Positions 12,998-22,990 are shown, counted from the stretch's first letter. The stretch: DNA of 46,717 bases from Megasphaera geminata F0357 (GCF_000239275.1 NZ_JH417599.1:1-46717), one strand, 5' to 3'. The notes: generated by a model from the sequence alone, not told the origin. Numbers and translations are program-made.

Positions 12998-15930
12998 TGG
13001 TACATAAGTCAGGTTGGGAAGTTTCCGCAAAACATCACGGTTTTCGCGTGGATAAGGTTGAATATATAAAAGAGGCGCAGAGCACGGCGTACGAGATGAT
13101 TCATGAACAGTCGGGCGCAAGGGTGTTTTATCTTGCAAACGACGATGATAACAAGGTGTTCTCCGTCTCGTTCCGGACAACGCCGACAGACAGTACGGGC
13201 GTGCCTCATATTTGTGAACATTCGACGCTCTGCGGTTCGCGCAAATTCCCTCTGAAAGAGCCGTTTGTCGAGCTCGTAAAGGGCTCGCTCAATACATTTC
13301 TTAACGCCATGACTTTTCCCGACAAGACGATGTATCCCGTGGCCAGCCGCAACGCCGTTGATTTTAAGAATTTGATGGATGTTTATCTGGATGCCGTGTT
13401 CTTTCCGAATTTTTTGAAAGATCCGCAGATTCTCAGTCAGGAAGGCTGGCATTATGAGCTGGAAGCTCCGGACGCTCCGCTCACATACAGCGGTGTCGTG
13501 TATAATGAAATGAAGGGTGTGTTCTCGTCGCCCGATGCGCAGCTTGAATGCAGGGTGATGCAGCATCTGTTTCCGGATACGACGTATGGTGTCGAATCCG
13601 GCGGCGATCCCGATGATATTCCCGATTTGACGCAAAAAGATTTCGTCGCTTTCCACAGACGGTATTATCATCCGTCGAACAGCTACATCTTCCTTTACGG
13701 CGATCTGGATATCGATGATACGCTGGCTTTCATTGACCGTGAATATTTGAGCGCTTTTTCGGCTGAAGATGTTCATACGGAAATTACGCGGCAGGCATGC
13801 CCGGGCAGTGTCGTAAAAACATATCCCTACGGCATCGCTTCCGATGAAAGTACGGAACACGGGACGCTGCATTCTCTGACATATGTCATTGACGACGCTC
13901 TCGATACGACGCTGGGGCTGGCTATGAGGGTACTGACTTATGTATATCTCACTTCGCCGGCCGCTCCCCTGAAAAAGGTGTTTGTCGATGAAGGACTGGG
14001 CAAAGATATTTCCGGCGATTTCCAGGACGGTATTTTACAGCCGTTGTGGGGGATCAGGATTAACGGTTCCGAGCCGGATGCGCAGAAACGGATTTTGCCG
14101 CTTATGCGGGATTTCTTCCGCAAAGTTGTCGCACAGGGGATTGACAGGACTCTTTTTACCGCTTCCTTAAACCGCCTTGAATTCGCTCTTCGCGAAGCGG
14201 ATTTTTCCGGTCGTCCGAAGGGGTTGATCTACGGTATCTGCTGCATGAATACATGGCTTTATGACCGCGCGCCGGGAGATGCTATCCGCTACGAAGATTC
14301 TCTGAAGATCCTGCGCGCCGGTATTGAAACGGACTATTTTGAACGGATTATTGAAAAATATATTCTCCATAATCCCCACTATGCGCTTGTGTCCCTCGTG
14401 CCAGAACCGGGACTCACGGAGCAGAAAGAAAAGGCCCTGGCTGATAAGCTCGCGGCGTATAAAGCAACCTTATCCGAGAAGGAACTGGAAGATATCATGG
14501 CGGCCGCAAAGGCGTTGAAAAAACGTCAGGAGACACCCGATTCGGCGGAGGCGCTGGCGTCAATTCCCATGTTGTCACGTGGCGATTTAAAAAAGGAAGC
14601 GGACTATGAAGAAGCGGCTGTCTCCGAAGCCGGCGGCGTACCTTTCTGCCATGTGGAGGATAGGACGAACGGTATCATCTATATTAACGCCTTCTTTGAT
14701 TTGCACGGTTTTACTAAGGACGAATTGCCCTATGTCTATCTACTTGCCGACGTGCTTGGCGATTTGGATACAAAAAGCCGTGACTACAGCGAGCTTTCCG
14801 CGTTAATCGATCTTCATACGGGCGGCATCCTGTACAGCGTCGGTTCCATTTCAAAGCGGGGCGACGGCAGTGATTACATGCCCTTTTTCCGCATAAAAGC
14901 AAAGGCCTTGACCTGTAATACGGAAAAGGCCGTGGAGCTTTTGCAGGAAATTACATTACAAACCGTTTATACGAAAGGCTCCCGTCTGGCCGAGCTTATT
15001 GAAGAAGAAAAAACCGGCTGGGATGCGGATGCCTTCCGTAACGGCCAGACATTGGTGACAAAACGGCTGCTCTCCTATGTTTCGCAGCAGGCGGCTTTTG
15101 ATGAGGCCGGCGAACTGTCCTATTATCAGTTTCTCAGTAAAATCGCCGCAACTGTCCGTGAAGAGACGCCGCGTATCGGCAATAAGCTTGACGAAATCAT
15201 GAAAAAACTTTTCGTCCGTGCCCGTCTTACCGTAGCGGTAACGGGCGGGAAAGACGAAGCGGAGACACTTGTGGCGGCATTGCCGCAATGGCTTGATGCC
15301 ATGCCGGCCGGCACTGTCGGGGATTCGCTTTTCGATTTTGATTTGGAGCGTAAAAATGAAGGCATTATGACAAGCGGCAACGTGCAGTATGTTGCCAAAG
15401 GCGGCAACTTCTGCAGCCACGGTTATGCGTATACGGGCGCTATGGCGGTGCTCGGCACTATCCTCCAGTATGAGTATTTGTGGATTAAGGTCCGCGTTCA
15501 GGGCGGGGCGTACGGAGCCCATACGCGGTTTAATTTTAACGGGCATATGGTCTTCTGCTCATATAGAGATCCTCATCTTGCCGCCACGCTTAAAGCGTAT
15601 GACGATTTGGCCGATTATTTGGCGACATTTTCCGTGTCCGAACGGGAAATGACAAAGTACGTTATCGGCACGCTCAGCCGCATCGATGTGCCTCTTACCC
15701 CGCAGCTCCGCACGGTAGCGGCTATGGCCAATTATTTCAATAACGATACGAAGGAAGAAAATCAGCAACGCCGGGATCAGATCCTGACGGCCGACGCTGA
15801 GGATATCCGTGCGCTGGCTCCGCTTGTCAAAGCGGTTATGAAGGACAATACCGTTTGCGTCATGGGCAGCGAACGCAAGATCAAAGAAGAAAGCCGCTTC
15901 TTTAAAGAAACCGTTTTCTTACCGAAGTAG
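12997..15930 (+). CDS. M16-family zinc metalloprotease (presequence-protease/PreP type)
   Basis: The product is 977 residues, the length of single-chain M16C peptidases (PreP, falcilysin, CtpA-like) that fold two homologous halves into a chamber and degrade short unstructured peptides. The inverted zinc motif HxxEH is H71-I-C-E-H75, with the distal ligand expected in the following helical segment (FVELVKGSLNTFLNAMT). The C-terminal half has RVQGGAYGAHTRF, the conserved Arg/Tyr substrate-binding block (about 835-850). There is no signal peptide, so it should act in the cytoplasm on peptides. The start follows AAGGAG at the 1-nt overlap with the HAD gene; gluQRS follows after 10 nt. Confidence 0.93.
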   Translation: MVHKSGWEVSAKHHGFRVDKVEYIKEAQSTAYEMIHEQSGARVFYLANDDDNKVFSVSFRTTPTDSTGVPHICEHSTLCGSRKFPLKEPFVELVKGSLNTFLNAMTFPDKTMYPVASRNAVDFKNLMDVYLDAVFFPNFLKDPQILSQEGWHYELEAPDAPLTYSGVVYNEMKGVFSSPDAQLECRVMQHLFPDTTYGVESGGDPDDIPDLTQKDFVAFHRRYYHPSNSYIFLYGDLDIDDTLAFIDREYLSAFSAEDVHTEITRQACPGSVVKTYPYGIASDESTEHGTLHSLTYVIDDALDTTLGLAMRVLTYVYLTSPAAPLKKVFVDEGLGKDISGDFQDGILQPLWGIRINGSEPDAQKRILPLMRDFFRKVVAQGIDRTLFTASLNRLEFALREADFSGRPKGLIYGICCMNTWLYDRAPGDAIRYEDSLKILRAGIETDYFERIIEKYILHNPHYALVSLVPEPGLTEQKEKALADKLAAYKATLSEKELEDIMAAAKALKKRQETPDSAEALASIPMLSRGDLKKEADYEEAAVSEAGGVPFCHVEDRTNGIIYINAFFDLHGFTKDELPYVYLLADVLGDLDTKSRDYSELSALIDLHTGGILYSVGSISKRGDGSDYMPFFRIKAKALTCNTEKAVELLQEITLQTVYTKGSRLAELIEEEKTGWDADAFRNGQTLVTKRLLSYVSQQAAFDEAGELSYYQFLSKIAATVREETPRIGNKLDEIMKKLFVRARLTVAVTGGKDEAETLVAALPQWLDAMPAGTVGDSLFDFDLERKNEGIMTSGNVQYVAKGGNFCSHGYAYTGAMAVLGTILQYEYLWIKVRVQGGAYGAHTRFNFNGHMVFCSYRDPHLAATLKAYDDLADYLATFSVSEREMTKYVIGTLSRIDVPLTPQLRTVAAMANYFNNDTKEENQQRRDQILTADAEDIRALAPLVKAVMKDNTVCVMGSERKIKEESRFFKETVFLPK

Positions 15931-15940
15931 GTGGTTATAT

Positions 15941-16897
15941 ATGCGCAGTCGTTTCGCGCCCAGCCCGACGGGATATCTCCACCTGGGCAATGTCTGGACG
16001 GCTATGCTCGGCTGGCTGCAGACGAAAAAGGCCGGCGGAATTCTTGTCCTTCGGGTGGAGGACATTGACGAGCAACGTTCAAAGACCGAATATATGACGG
16101 CCTTTACGGAAGATATGCTTCGTCTCGGCCTGACATGGGACGAAGGGCCGGATGTGGGCGGCCCGTACGGGCCGTATATTCAGCGGGAACGATATGGCCG
16201 TTATCATGAGGCGATAGAACGACTCGCGGGAATGGGCCTTATTTATCCTTGCTATTGCAGCCGCGCCAGACTTCAAGCCGTTGCCGGGGCCCCTCATGAC
16301 GGGGACATGCCTGTCTATGACGGCCGTTGCTACGGCATGAGCGAGGCGGAACGGGAGAAGAACAATAAGCCGCCTTCTCTGCGCGTGCATGTTCCCGATT
16401 GCGTTATTTCTTATCAAGACGGCGTTTACGGCGAACAATGTGAAAACCTGCGCCGAGACTGCGGTGATTTTGTCGTTCACCGGGCCGACGGCATGTACGC
16501 GTATCAATTGGCGGTTTCGGTCGATGACGGCGCCATGGGCATAACGCATGTCTTACGGGGCAGGGACCTGCTCAATTCAACGGGACGGCAGATCGCGTTA
16601 ATGCGCCTTCTCGGCTATAAGAACAGGATCGAGTATACGCATGTCCCTCTTCTCGTTGACAGTGAAGGCCGCCGTCTTTCCAAGCGTCAACACGGCATGA
16701 CCGTACGTGACCTGTGGGCGGCCGGCGCCGACTCACAGCAGATTCTCGGCTATTTGGCCTATAAAGGCGGCCTTGTGGACACGCCCGGACGATACGGGTT
16801 GGGTGAATTGGTTCAACGTTTTGACACGGCGAAGATCGCCTGTACCGATATTTCCATCGATGCCGCACCGGCAGACATAATAAAAACATTTATATAA
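15941..16897 (+). CDS. gluQRS: Glutamyl-Q tRNA(Asp) synthetase
   Basis: This GluRS-like enzyme of 318 residues lacks the anticodon-binding domain. It attaches glutamate to the queuosine of tRNA-Asp. Class I signatures are RFAPSPTGYLHLGN (HIGH variant) at residues 4-17 and GRRLSKRQHG (KMSKS variant) near 246-255. A zinc-site pattern CYCSR ... YDGRCYG (about 104-130) is typical of GluQRS. A full-length GluRS would be about 480 residues. The start ATG follows TAGGTGG. Last gene of the HAD-M16-gluQRS unit, closed by a strong terminator. Confidence 0.92.
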   Translation: MRSRFAPSPTGYLHLGNVWTAMLGWLQTKKAGGILVLRVEDIDEQRSKTEYMTAFTEDMLRLGLTWDEGPDVGGPYGPYIQRERYGRYHEAIERLAGMGLIYPCYCSRARLQAVAGAPHDGDMPVYDGRCYGMSEAEREKNNKPPSLRVHVPDCVISYQDGVYGEQCENLRRDCGDFVVHRADGMYAYQLAVSVDDGAMGITHVLRGRDLLNSTGRQIALMRLLGYKNRIEYTHVPLLVDSEGRRLSKRQHGMTVRDLWAAGADSQQILGYLAYKGGLVDTPGRYGLGELVQRFDTAKIACTDISIDAAPADIIKTFI

Positions 16898-16905
16898 GTA
16901 TTGCG

Positions 16906-16946
16906 GAAGTATAGGAACAGGTACCTGTTCTTATACTTCTTTTTTT
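16906..16946 (+). terminator. Terminator after gluQRS
   Basis: The arms GAAGTATAGGAACAGG and CCTGTTCTTATACTTC (16906-16939) form a near-perfect palindrome around GGTACC, followed by seven T. The next 240 nt are A+T-rich and non-coding as far as I can see. They contain a lone TTGACA near 17108 without a matching -10 box. Confidence 0.9.
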
Positions 16947-17183
16947 GTGGCAATATACGCCCTCCTTTTAACGGAAAGCGGGGAATTTTTAGTGCATACC
17001 GAAATATCCCTGAGATTACCGACAAAATTTTCCGAAAATTTAACGAATATATTAAATCAATATATAGTACACATACAATAATATTACATAAAAAACTACT
17101 ATATTTATTGACAGGACCGGTTCGGAACGCTTGTAAATCGCATAGGTATCGGAAAAAAAGCAAAAATAATTACACTCTTTATA

Positions 17184-17213
17184 TTGTCATAAAGTGTTTA
17201 TATGTGGTAGAAT
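17184..17213 (+). promoter_or_regulatory. Promoter of the dcw cluster (PmraZ)
   Basis: TTGTCA (17184-17189) and TAGAAT (17208-17213) are separated by 18 nt. The spacer and -10 box lie inside the MraZ-type repeat array at 17191-17230. Confidence 0.7.
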
Positions 17214-17230
17214 GTGGTGAAAAGTGAAAC
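17191..17230 (+). promoter_or_regulatory. MraZ operator: four 10-bp repeats
   Basis: Four consecutive 10-bp units all carry GTG at positions 4-6 after an A/T triplet: AAAGTGTTTA, TATGTGGTAG, AATGTGGTGA, AAAGTGAAAC. MraZ octamers bind tandem GTG-containing boxes with a helical-turn period upstream of mraZ, and the AAAGTG form is the one described in Mollicutes. The array covers the promoter spacer, the -10 box and the transcription start, as expected for autorepression. Confidence 0.8.
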
Positions 17231-17258
17231 GAATGACAGGAAAGGAGTTGAGAGTCCG

Positions 17259-17699
17259 ATGTTTATGGGTGAATATGCACACACCGTCGATGCGAAAGGC
17301 CGCGTTATCATGCCGGCAAAATTTCGTGAAGAACTGGGTTCGGTTTTTGTTGTGACCCGCGGGCTCGAAGGCTGCCTTTCCGTATATACGCAGGAAGCCT
17401 GGAGCCGATTTGCGGAAGCGATGAAAAAACTCCAGGCATCCAAGGAAAACGTGCGTGCATTCAAACGTTTCCTCTTCGGCAGCGCCGCCGAACTGGAGTT
17501 CGACAAACAAGGGCGGATTCTTATTCCCTCCACATTGCGGGATTATGCGGAACTCGTTAAGGATGTGATTATCCTCGGTACAGGCGATAAAATTGAAATC
17601 TGGAGCAAGGGTGCGTATGAAGCCTATGCGGCCAAGACGGTTCCCGCAATGGAGGCCATTGCTGAAAATCTGGAAGGCTTCGGCGATTTGGACTTTTAG
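17259..17699 (+). CDS. mraZ: Transcriptional regulator MraZ
   Basis: The product is 146 residues with two AbrB-like halves, each with a DKGR/DAKGR signature: MFMGEYAHTVDAKGRVIMPA at the start and LEFDKQGRILIPSTLRDYA in the second half. MraZ forms ring-shaped octamers and controls the dcw operon. ATG 17259 was chosen because family members begin MFMGEY and AAAGGAG lies upstream. A start at 17214 would lie at the predicted transcription start. The operator is described separately. rsmH starts 8 nt after the stop codon. Confidence 0.95.
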   Translation: MFMGEYAHTVDAKGRVIMPAKFREELGSVFVVTRGLEGCLSVYTQEAWSRFAEAMKKLQASKENVRAFKRFLFGSAAELEFDKQGRILIPSTLRDYAELVKDVIILGTGDKIEIWSKGAYEAYAAKTVPAMEAIAENLEGFGDLDF

Positions 17700-17707
17700 G
17701 AGGTCAC

Positions 17708-18640
17708 ATGGAATTTCATCATGTCAGTGTCCTTCAGGCTGAAATCGTACATGCCGTCGCCGGTGACCCGACGGGGATTTATGTCGATTGTACCCTCGGC
17801 GGCGGCGGGCACAGTCGCGCGTTGGCGGAGCTGCTCGCGCCGACGGGAACGATCATCGGTCTCGATCGGGATAAAAACGCTGTCGCCGCCGCATCGGAAA
17901 GAATGAAAGATGCCGCCTGCCGGTTTATTCCGGTACAACGTAATTTCAAAGATATGGGTGCCGTGTTGGACGAATTGGATATTGAACGCATAGACGGCGT
18001 TATGTTCGATTTAGGTGTGTCAAGTTATCAGCTCGATACGCCGGAAAGAGGATTTTCGTACCAACATGACGGGCCTCTCGACATGCGTATGGATACGGAG
18101 GCAAAACGCAGCGCCTATGATGTTGTCAATACGTATGATGAAGCCGGATTATACCGCGTTATCAGGGATTACGGCGAAGAGCGGTGGGCAAGGCGAATCG
18201 CCCGGTTCATTGTAGCCGCCCGTCGTGAAAAACCTCTTGAACGAACGGGAGAACTGGTACGGATAATCAAACAGGCCGTGCCGGCAGCCGCCAGAAAAGA
18301 CGGCCCTCATCCGGCAAAACGTACCTTTCAGGCTATTCGTATAGAAGTAAATGAAGAACTGTCAATTTTACGTAACGCCTTTGAAACGGCTGCCGGACGA
18401 TTAAAGCGGGGCGGCCATATGGGCATCATTACCTTTCACTCATTGGAGGACAGGATTGCCAAACAGACGCTGAAACGTCTGGCGACAGATTGTATTTGTC
18501 CGCCCGGCATTCCCGTCTGTACGTGTAATCATCAGGCTGTCCTTAAAATAGAAGGGAAGGGGATTGTACCGTCGGCAGCCGAATTGGCGGCGAATCCCCG
18601 CGCACGAAGCGCTAAACTGCGTGTCGGTACGCGCATATAG
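17708..18640 (+). CDS. rsmH: 16S rRNA (cytosine(1402)-N4)-methyltransferase
   Basis: RsmH (MraW) methylates N4 of C1402 in 16S rRNA with S-adenosylmethionine. The 310-residue product has the SAM motif YVDCTLGGGGHSRAL (residues 24-38), GVMFDLGVSSYQLD, the FSY..DGPLDMRMD motif and the end TFHSLEDRIAK ... NPRARSAKLRV. The start follows TAGGAGGTC, overlapping the end of mraZ. Second gene of the dcw cluster. Confidence 0.96.
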   Translation: MEFHHVSVLQAEIVHAVAGDPTGIYVDCTLGGGGHSRALAELLAPTGTIIGLDRDKNAVAAASERMKDAACRFIPVQRNFKDMGAVLDELDIERIDGVMFDLGVSSYQLDTPERGFSYQHDGPLDMRMDTEAKRSAYDVVNTYDEAGLYRVIRDYGEERWARRIARFIVAARREKPLERTGELVRIIKQAVPAAARKDGPHPAKRTFQAIRIEVNEELSILRNAFETAAGRLKRGGHMGIITFHSLEDRIAKQTLKRLATDCICPPGIPVCTCNHQAVLKIEGKGIVPSAAELAANPRARSAKLRVGTRI

Positions 18641-18687
18641 AACTGTTGTAAAGGTTAAGTTGTTGCGGAAACGGATGTGTTATAATT

Positions 18688-19050
18688 ATGTTGGCAAGAA
18701 AAGCTGGATATATGGGGTATCGGGGCGGTCGCAGCGTTTCCGTGCCTGCGGGCGGAGAGAAACAGCGGTTTAACCGGCTTATCGCACAGTCCGTGTCAAT
18801 TATTTTCCTTATTGCTTTTTTCCTTATTGTATATGTCGCTTTATCCGCCACAAGGACCCATTACGGCTATTCGCTGATGCAGGAAAAAAGACAGGTGCAG
18901 CAATTACAGCGGGATAACGAGATTTTACGTGTCGAAATAGCCAAGCTCGAATCACCCGAACGGATTTACAGGACGGCGACGACCGATTTGGGAATGGTTA
19001 CGCCGGCGACGATTTTATATAAACAGCAACGTGATTCGAAACAACGCTGA
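18688..19050 (+). CDS. ftsL: FtsL-like septum formation protein
   Basis: The 120-residue protein has a short basic N-terminus, one membrane helix at about 35-54 (SVSIIFLIAFFLIVYVALSA) and then a coiled coil (LMQEKRQVQQLQRDNEILRVEIAKLE). This is the bitopic FtsL/DivIC plan, and the place after rsmH is the ftsL position. FtsL with FtsB and FtsQ activates septal peptidoglycan synthesis. The start is uncertain: ATG 18688 (MLARKAGY) has no clear ribosome binding site and lies next to a TATAAT (18681-18686), while ATG 18712 has a weak GGA before it. The gene is followed by a hairpin and then murE, with no ftsI between. Confidence 0.82.
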   Translation: MLARKAGYMGYRGGRSVSVPAGGEKQRFNRLIAQSVSIIFLIAFFLIVYVALSATRTHYGYSLMQEKRQVQQLQRDNEILRVEIAKLESPERIYRTATTDLGMVTPATILYKQQRDSKQR

Positions 19051-19060
19051 ACGACAAGGG

Positions 19061-19084
19061 AGCAGCCTTTTTGCGAAGGCTGCT
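19061..19084 (+). terminator. Hairpin between ftsL and murE
   Basis: AGCAGCCTT (19061-19069) pairs with AAGGCTGCT (19076-19084) over a TTTGCG loop. The following sequence ATTGTTGTTTG is only moderately T-rich, so it may be a partial terminator that lowers murE-onward transcription. It occupies the place where ftsI is found in most dcw clusters. Confidence 0.5.
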
Positions 19085-19127
19085 ATTGTTGTTTGCTGTA
19101 GGACTATAGATTGAGGAGGGATGTTGT

Positions 19128-20622
19128 ATGAAAACGGTCCGGGAACTTTGCAGGGAGATTAAGGGCGTTTACAATATAGAAGGCAATGACGGAGTGGAAA
19201 TCACGGGCATTTCGGCCGATTCCCGGGAAATCGAACGGGGGGATCTTTTTGTCTGCATTGCCGGTGCCCATGTAGACGGAGCCGTATTTGCGGGGCAAGC
19301 CGCGGAAAAGGGCGCCGTGGCCGTACTCACGACAACATCTCGATCTGCCGCAGCAGGTTACGCAGATTACTGTTGCCGATATTCACGGGGCTATTGAAGA
19401 TATGGTACCTTTTTACTACGATTATCCCGGCAAAAGTATGCGTATGATCGGTGTTACCGGCACCAACGGCAAGACGACGACATCGCATATTATTGCGCAT
19501 ATTCTGCGCACGGCCGGCTATCATGTCGGCGTTATAGGCACAATCCATGCACTCATTGACGATGAAGAATTGGAAATCCGCAATACAACGCCCGATGTCG
19601 TTGAATTGCAGAAGCTTCTGTTTCTCATGCGGGAGAAGGGTATGGACTATGTGGTGATGGAAGTGTCGAGTCATGCGCTGGCGCTTAACCGCGTAGCCGG
19701 CATCGAATATGATACGGCCGTATTCACCAACCTTACACAGGACCATCTGGATTTCCACAAGAGCTTTGAAAATTATGTAGCCGCCAAGGCCAAGCTTTTT
19801 ACGAGCCTGACGACAGAACAGCATTGCAAAGACAATAAGACGGCCGTTATCAATAGCGACGACTCTCATGCAAAAGAAATTTTGCGAGCCGCGCATTGCC
19901 GGATCCTCACGTATGGTGTCGAGAATGATGCCGACCTTAAAGGGGCTGACTTGAAAGTCGGCTTGAAGAACTCTTCTTTTACCGTTACGGGCCCTTTCGG
20001 CCGTGTTTCCCTCCATATGCATATTACAGGCCTTTTCAATGTTTATAATACGCTGGCTGCCATCGGCGCGGCCTATGCCGAAGGTATTCCGTCGGAAACC
20101 GTCGCCGGCGCCGTTCAGTCCTTCCGCTCCGTACCGGGCCGTTTTGAATTGGTTGAAGCCGGTCAGGATTTTGCCATTGTCGTCGACTATTCTCATACGC
20201 CGGACAGTCTGGAAAAAGCATTGACGACGGCGCGTGCAATGAACCCGAGGCGCATCATTGCCGTCTTCGGCTGCGGCGGCGACCGCGACAGGACGAAACG
20301 CCCCATCATGGGTAAAATCGGTGCGGAAAACGCGGATATTCTCATTGTGACTTCCGATAATCCCCGCTCTGAAGATCCTGAATGCATTGTTTCCGAAATA
20401 GAGGCGGGCGTCGTGACCGGACTTAAACAAGGAAGGCACTATGAAGTCATTACGGATAGACGGGCCGCCATTATGCGTGCCGTGGAAATAGCCGAAAGCG
20501 GTGATATTGTCCTCATTGCCGGCAAGGGGCATGAAACATACCAGATTTTAAAAGACGGGACGATACATTTTGACGATAGAGAAGTTGCCCGCGAAGCGGT
20601 GCAGCGGTTGAAGGAGAGATAA
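19128..20622 (+). CDS. murE: UDP-MurNAc-tripeptide synthetase MurE, meso-DAP type (frameshift near 19334)
   Basis: MurE adds the third residue to UDP-MurNAc-L-Ala-D-Glu. The N-domain (ISADSREIERGDLFVCIAG) lies in the first frame and the ATPase/ligase part in the next: GVTGTNGKTTTSH (P-loop), DHLDFHKSFENY and the C-domain DNPRSEDP. DNPR is the signature for meso-diaminopimelate rather than lysine. The frames switch between VLTT and HLDLPQQVTQ. Removing one A of AA 19334-19335 gives a continuous protein of about 498 residues, the normal size. MurE is essential, so a one-base sequencing insertion is the simplest reading. The start ATG 19128 follows GAGGAGG. murF follows after 2 nt. Confidence 0.94.
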
Positions 20623-20624
20623 AG

Positions 20625-21998
20625 ATGGCCATGTTTACGGATGCGGAAGTCGTTCTCGCGACGGGTGCGCGGATTCTGCAGCAAGGTCGCAGGGATATGC
20701 TTTATCGGAATGTCACGACAGATACGCGTACTGTCGGTGAAGACGATCTTTTTGCGGCGTTGAAGGGGGAAAAGTTCGACGGCCATGATTTCATTGAGCA
20801 GGCCGTCAGTGACGGCGCTGCCGGCGTTATCGTGGAAGATGCGGCGCGCCTTTACCCGGACGGCGATTATACGATTTTTGTCGTCAAGAATACACGTAAG
20901 GCATATCAGGATCTGGCGCTTTTCCATCGCCGCCGTTTTTCCATTCCCGTCGTGGCCGTCACCGGCTCGGCCGGGAAGACATCGACACGTGCGCTTATTG
21001 CCACGGTCCTCGAACAGAAGTACAATGTATTGCAGACCGAAAAGAATTTTAACAATGAAATCGGCTTGCCGCGTACCCTGTTGCAGCTGACGAAGGAACA
21101 CGGTGCCTGCGTCGTGGAACTGGGAATGCGCGGGTTGGGACAGATTAAGGAACTTGTCGATATAGCCGAACCGACCGTCGGTGTCGTTACCAATGTCGGT
21201 AAGAGCCATATTGAGCTGCTCGGTTCGCAGGCCCAGATTGCCAAAGCCAAGGGGGAGCTTGTCGAAGCTCTCGGCAGTGACGGCACGGCCGTTCTTAACC
21301 AGGACGATAAACGCGTTGCCGCTATGGCAGGCAAGTGCAAAGGCAAGGTTGTCGGCTTCGGCATTATTAACGATGCGCCCGTTATGGCCGGCACGATCAA
21401 AAACAGCGAAAAGGGCCTGTCTTTCACGTGCCGTTGTTTCGATCAGGTTATCGATGTACATATGGCCGTTATCGGTACGCATAACGTATACAATGCGCTG
21501 GCCGCCGTGGCGGTCGGCCGTCTTCTCGGCCTGAGCGAACATCAGATGCAAAAGGGGCTTGCCGAGTATAAGGGCGTGCCTATGCGTCAGGAACTCGTCA
21601 ATATCGATAATGTAGTCTTTGTTAATGATGCGTATAATGCCAATCCCGCCTCGATGAAGGAAGCCGTCGATACGCTCGTCACGCTGACGGGAGGACGGAA
21701 GATAGCGGTTCTCGGCGGTATGCTCGAACTGGGAGACTGGGCGGAAAAAGAGCATGAAAAGATAGGCACCTATTTAGCCGACAAAAAGGTGGATATTCTT
21801 ATCGCCCTGGGCGATGAGGCGCGATTCATGGCAAAAGCGGCTAAAGCGGCGGGCATGAATGAGGTATATACTGTTACGACGCATGCGGAAGCCGCAGCTG
21901 TTCTCCGCCGCATAATGAGGCAGGGGGATACGGTTCTCCTCAAAGGGTCGCGCGGCTTTGCCATGGAAAAGATTTTGCCTTACATCGAAAGGAAGTAA
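20625..21998 (+). CDS. murF: UDP-MurNAc-tripeptide:D-Ala-D-Ala ligase MurF
   Basis: The 457-residue Mur ligase adds D-Ala-D-Ala to the tripeptide. The N-domain has TDTRTVGEDDLFAALKGEKFDGHDF, the ATP loop is VTGSAGKTSTRAL, and central and C-terminal motifs include NVGKSHIELLGS, NDAYNANPASMKEA and LLKGSRGFAMEKI. The start ATG 20625 is eight nt after AAGGAG in the end of murE. Intact frame. The mraY start codon lies 5 nt past its stop. Confidence 0.96.
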   Translation: MAMFTDAEVVLATGARILQQGRRDMLYRNVTTDTRTVGEDDLFAALKGEKFDGHDFIEQAVSDGAAGVIVEDAARLYPDGDYTIFVVKNTRKAYQDLALFHRRRFSIPVVAVTGSAGKTSTRALIATVLEQKYNVLQTEKNFNNEIGLPRTLLQLTKEHGACVVELGMRGLGQIKELVDIAEPTVGVVTNVGKSHIELLGSQAQIAKAKGELVEALGSDGTAVLNQDDKRVAAMAGKCKGKVVGFGIINDAPVMAGTIKNSEKGLSFTCRCFDQVIDVHMAVIGTHNVYNALAAVAVGRLLGLSEHQMQKGLAEYKGVPMRQELVNIDNVVFVNDAYNANPASMKEAVDTLVTLTGGRKIAVLGGMLELGDWAEKEHEKIGTYLADKKVDILIALGDEARFMAKAAKAAGMNEVYTVTTHAEAAAVLRRIMRQGDTVLLKGSRGFAMEKILPYIERK

Positions 21999-22003
21999 TG
22001 TGA

Positions 22004-22970
22004 ATGTTTAATACGCTTATTTTGGGTTTTGTCGTCAGCCTCGTCGTCGGTCTGGCTTTAGGACCGATTGTTATCAAAAAACTGAAGGAATTCCACGCTC
22101 GTCAGGAAGAACGTGAAGAAGGACCGGAAAGTCATAAGTATAAGGCCGGCACACCTACAATGGGCGGTATTTTAATTCTCGTCGCGCTGACCGTTTCGTG
22201 CCTTGTTTTCAACGGTGCGGATATATCGAAACTTCTGGCACTTTTCCTTACCCTGGGCAACGGTTGTATCGGGTTTCTCGACGATTCCGTAAAAGCGCTG
22301 AAAAAACGTAATCTCGGGCTGACGGCGAAACAGAAACTGGCCGCACAGGCGGCCGTTTCCGTTATTTTCTGCTTTATCCTGAAGGGGGTCCTCGATTTTC
22401 CGACGACCCTTTGGATTCCTCTCACTGCCGTTACCGTGGATTTGGGGCCTTTCTATTATATTCTCGTATTCTTCATGATTGTCGGCGCGACGAATGCCGT
22501 AAATCTGACGGACGGGTTGGACGGTCTGGCTGCAGGTTCCTGTGCCATTACGTCCGTAGCCTATGTAGTTATTGCCGTGGCTCTCGGGTACGGCAATATT
22601 GCCGTTTTCGGCGCGGCTTTGGCCGGCGCCTGCCTGAAGCTTTCTCTTTTACAATCAACATCCTGCGAAGCTGTTTATGGGAGATACGGGATCTCTTGCT
22701 TTGGGCGGCGGCCTGGCGGCTATGGCTGTTTTGACGAAGACGGAAATACTGCTCATTCCGGCAGGCGCCCTCTATGTCATGGAAGCACTTTCCGTTATTT
22801 TACAGGTTATTTCCTTTAAGACGAGAGGGGTCCGGATTTTTAAAATGAGCCCTATTCATCATCATTTAAAACTGTCCGGCTGGAGCGAAGTAAAGGTTGT
22901 TACCGTGTTTTGGGTGTTCTCGGCGATAGCGGCCGTTTTCTCCATTATCATTGTCCTTGCCGGTAAATAG
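22004..22970 (+). CDS. mraY: Phospho-MurNAc-pentapeptide transferase MraY (frameshift near 22637)
   Basis: MraY is the multi-pass membrane enzyme that moves phospho-MurNAc-pentapeptide to undecaprenyl phosphate, forming lipid I. The first frame holds [12 protein letters not shown] (residues about 45-56), [16 protein letters not shown] and [13 protein letters not shown], the conserved Asp clusters. The second holds [18 protein letters not shown] and the HHH motif in [14 protein letters not shown]. The switch falls at CTGAAGCTTTC; removing one A of 22637-22638 reads [18 protein letters not shown] and restores about 321 residues, the family length. Essential gene, so a one-base sequencing insertion is likely. 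The start ATG follows AAAGGAAG. Confidence 0.94.
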
Positions 22971-22990
22971 CGGATAAAGAGGGTGTCAAT

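Noticed and set aside
16947-17183. Possible small gene or riboswitch before mraZ
   Set aside because: The stretch is A+T-rich with no good frame, no conserved aptamer pattern I can recognise and no terminator/antiterminator pair.
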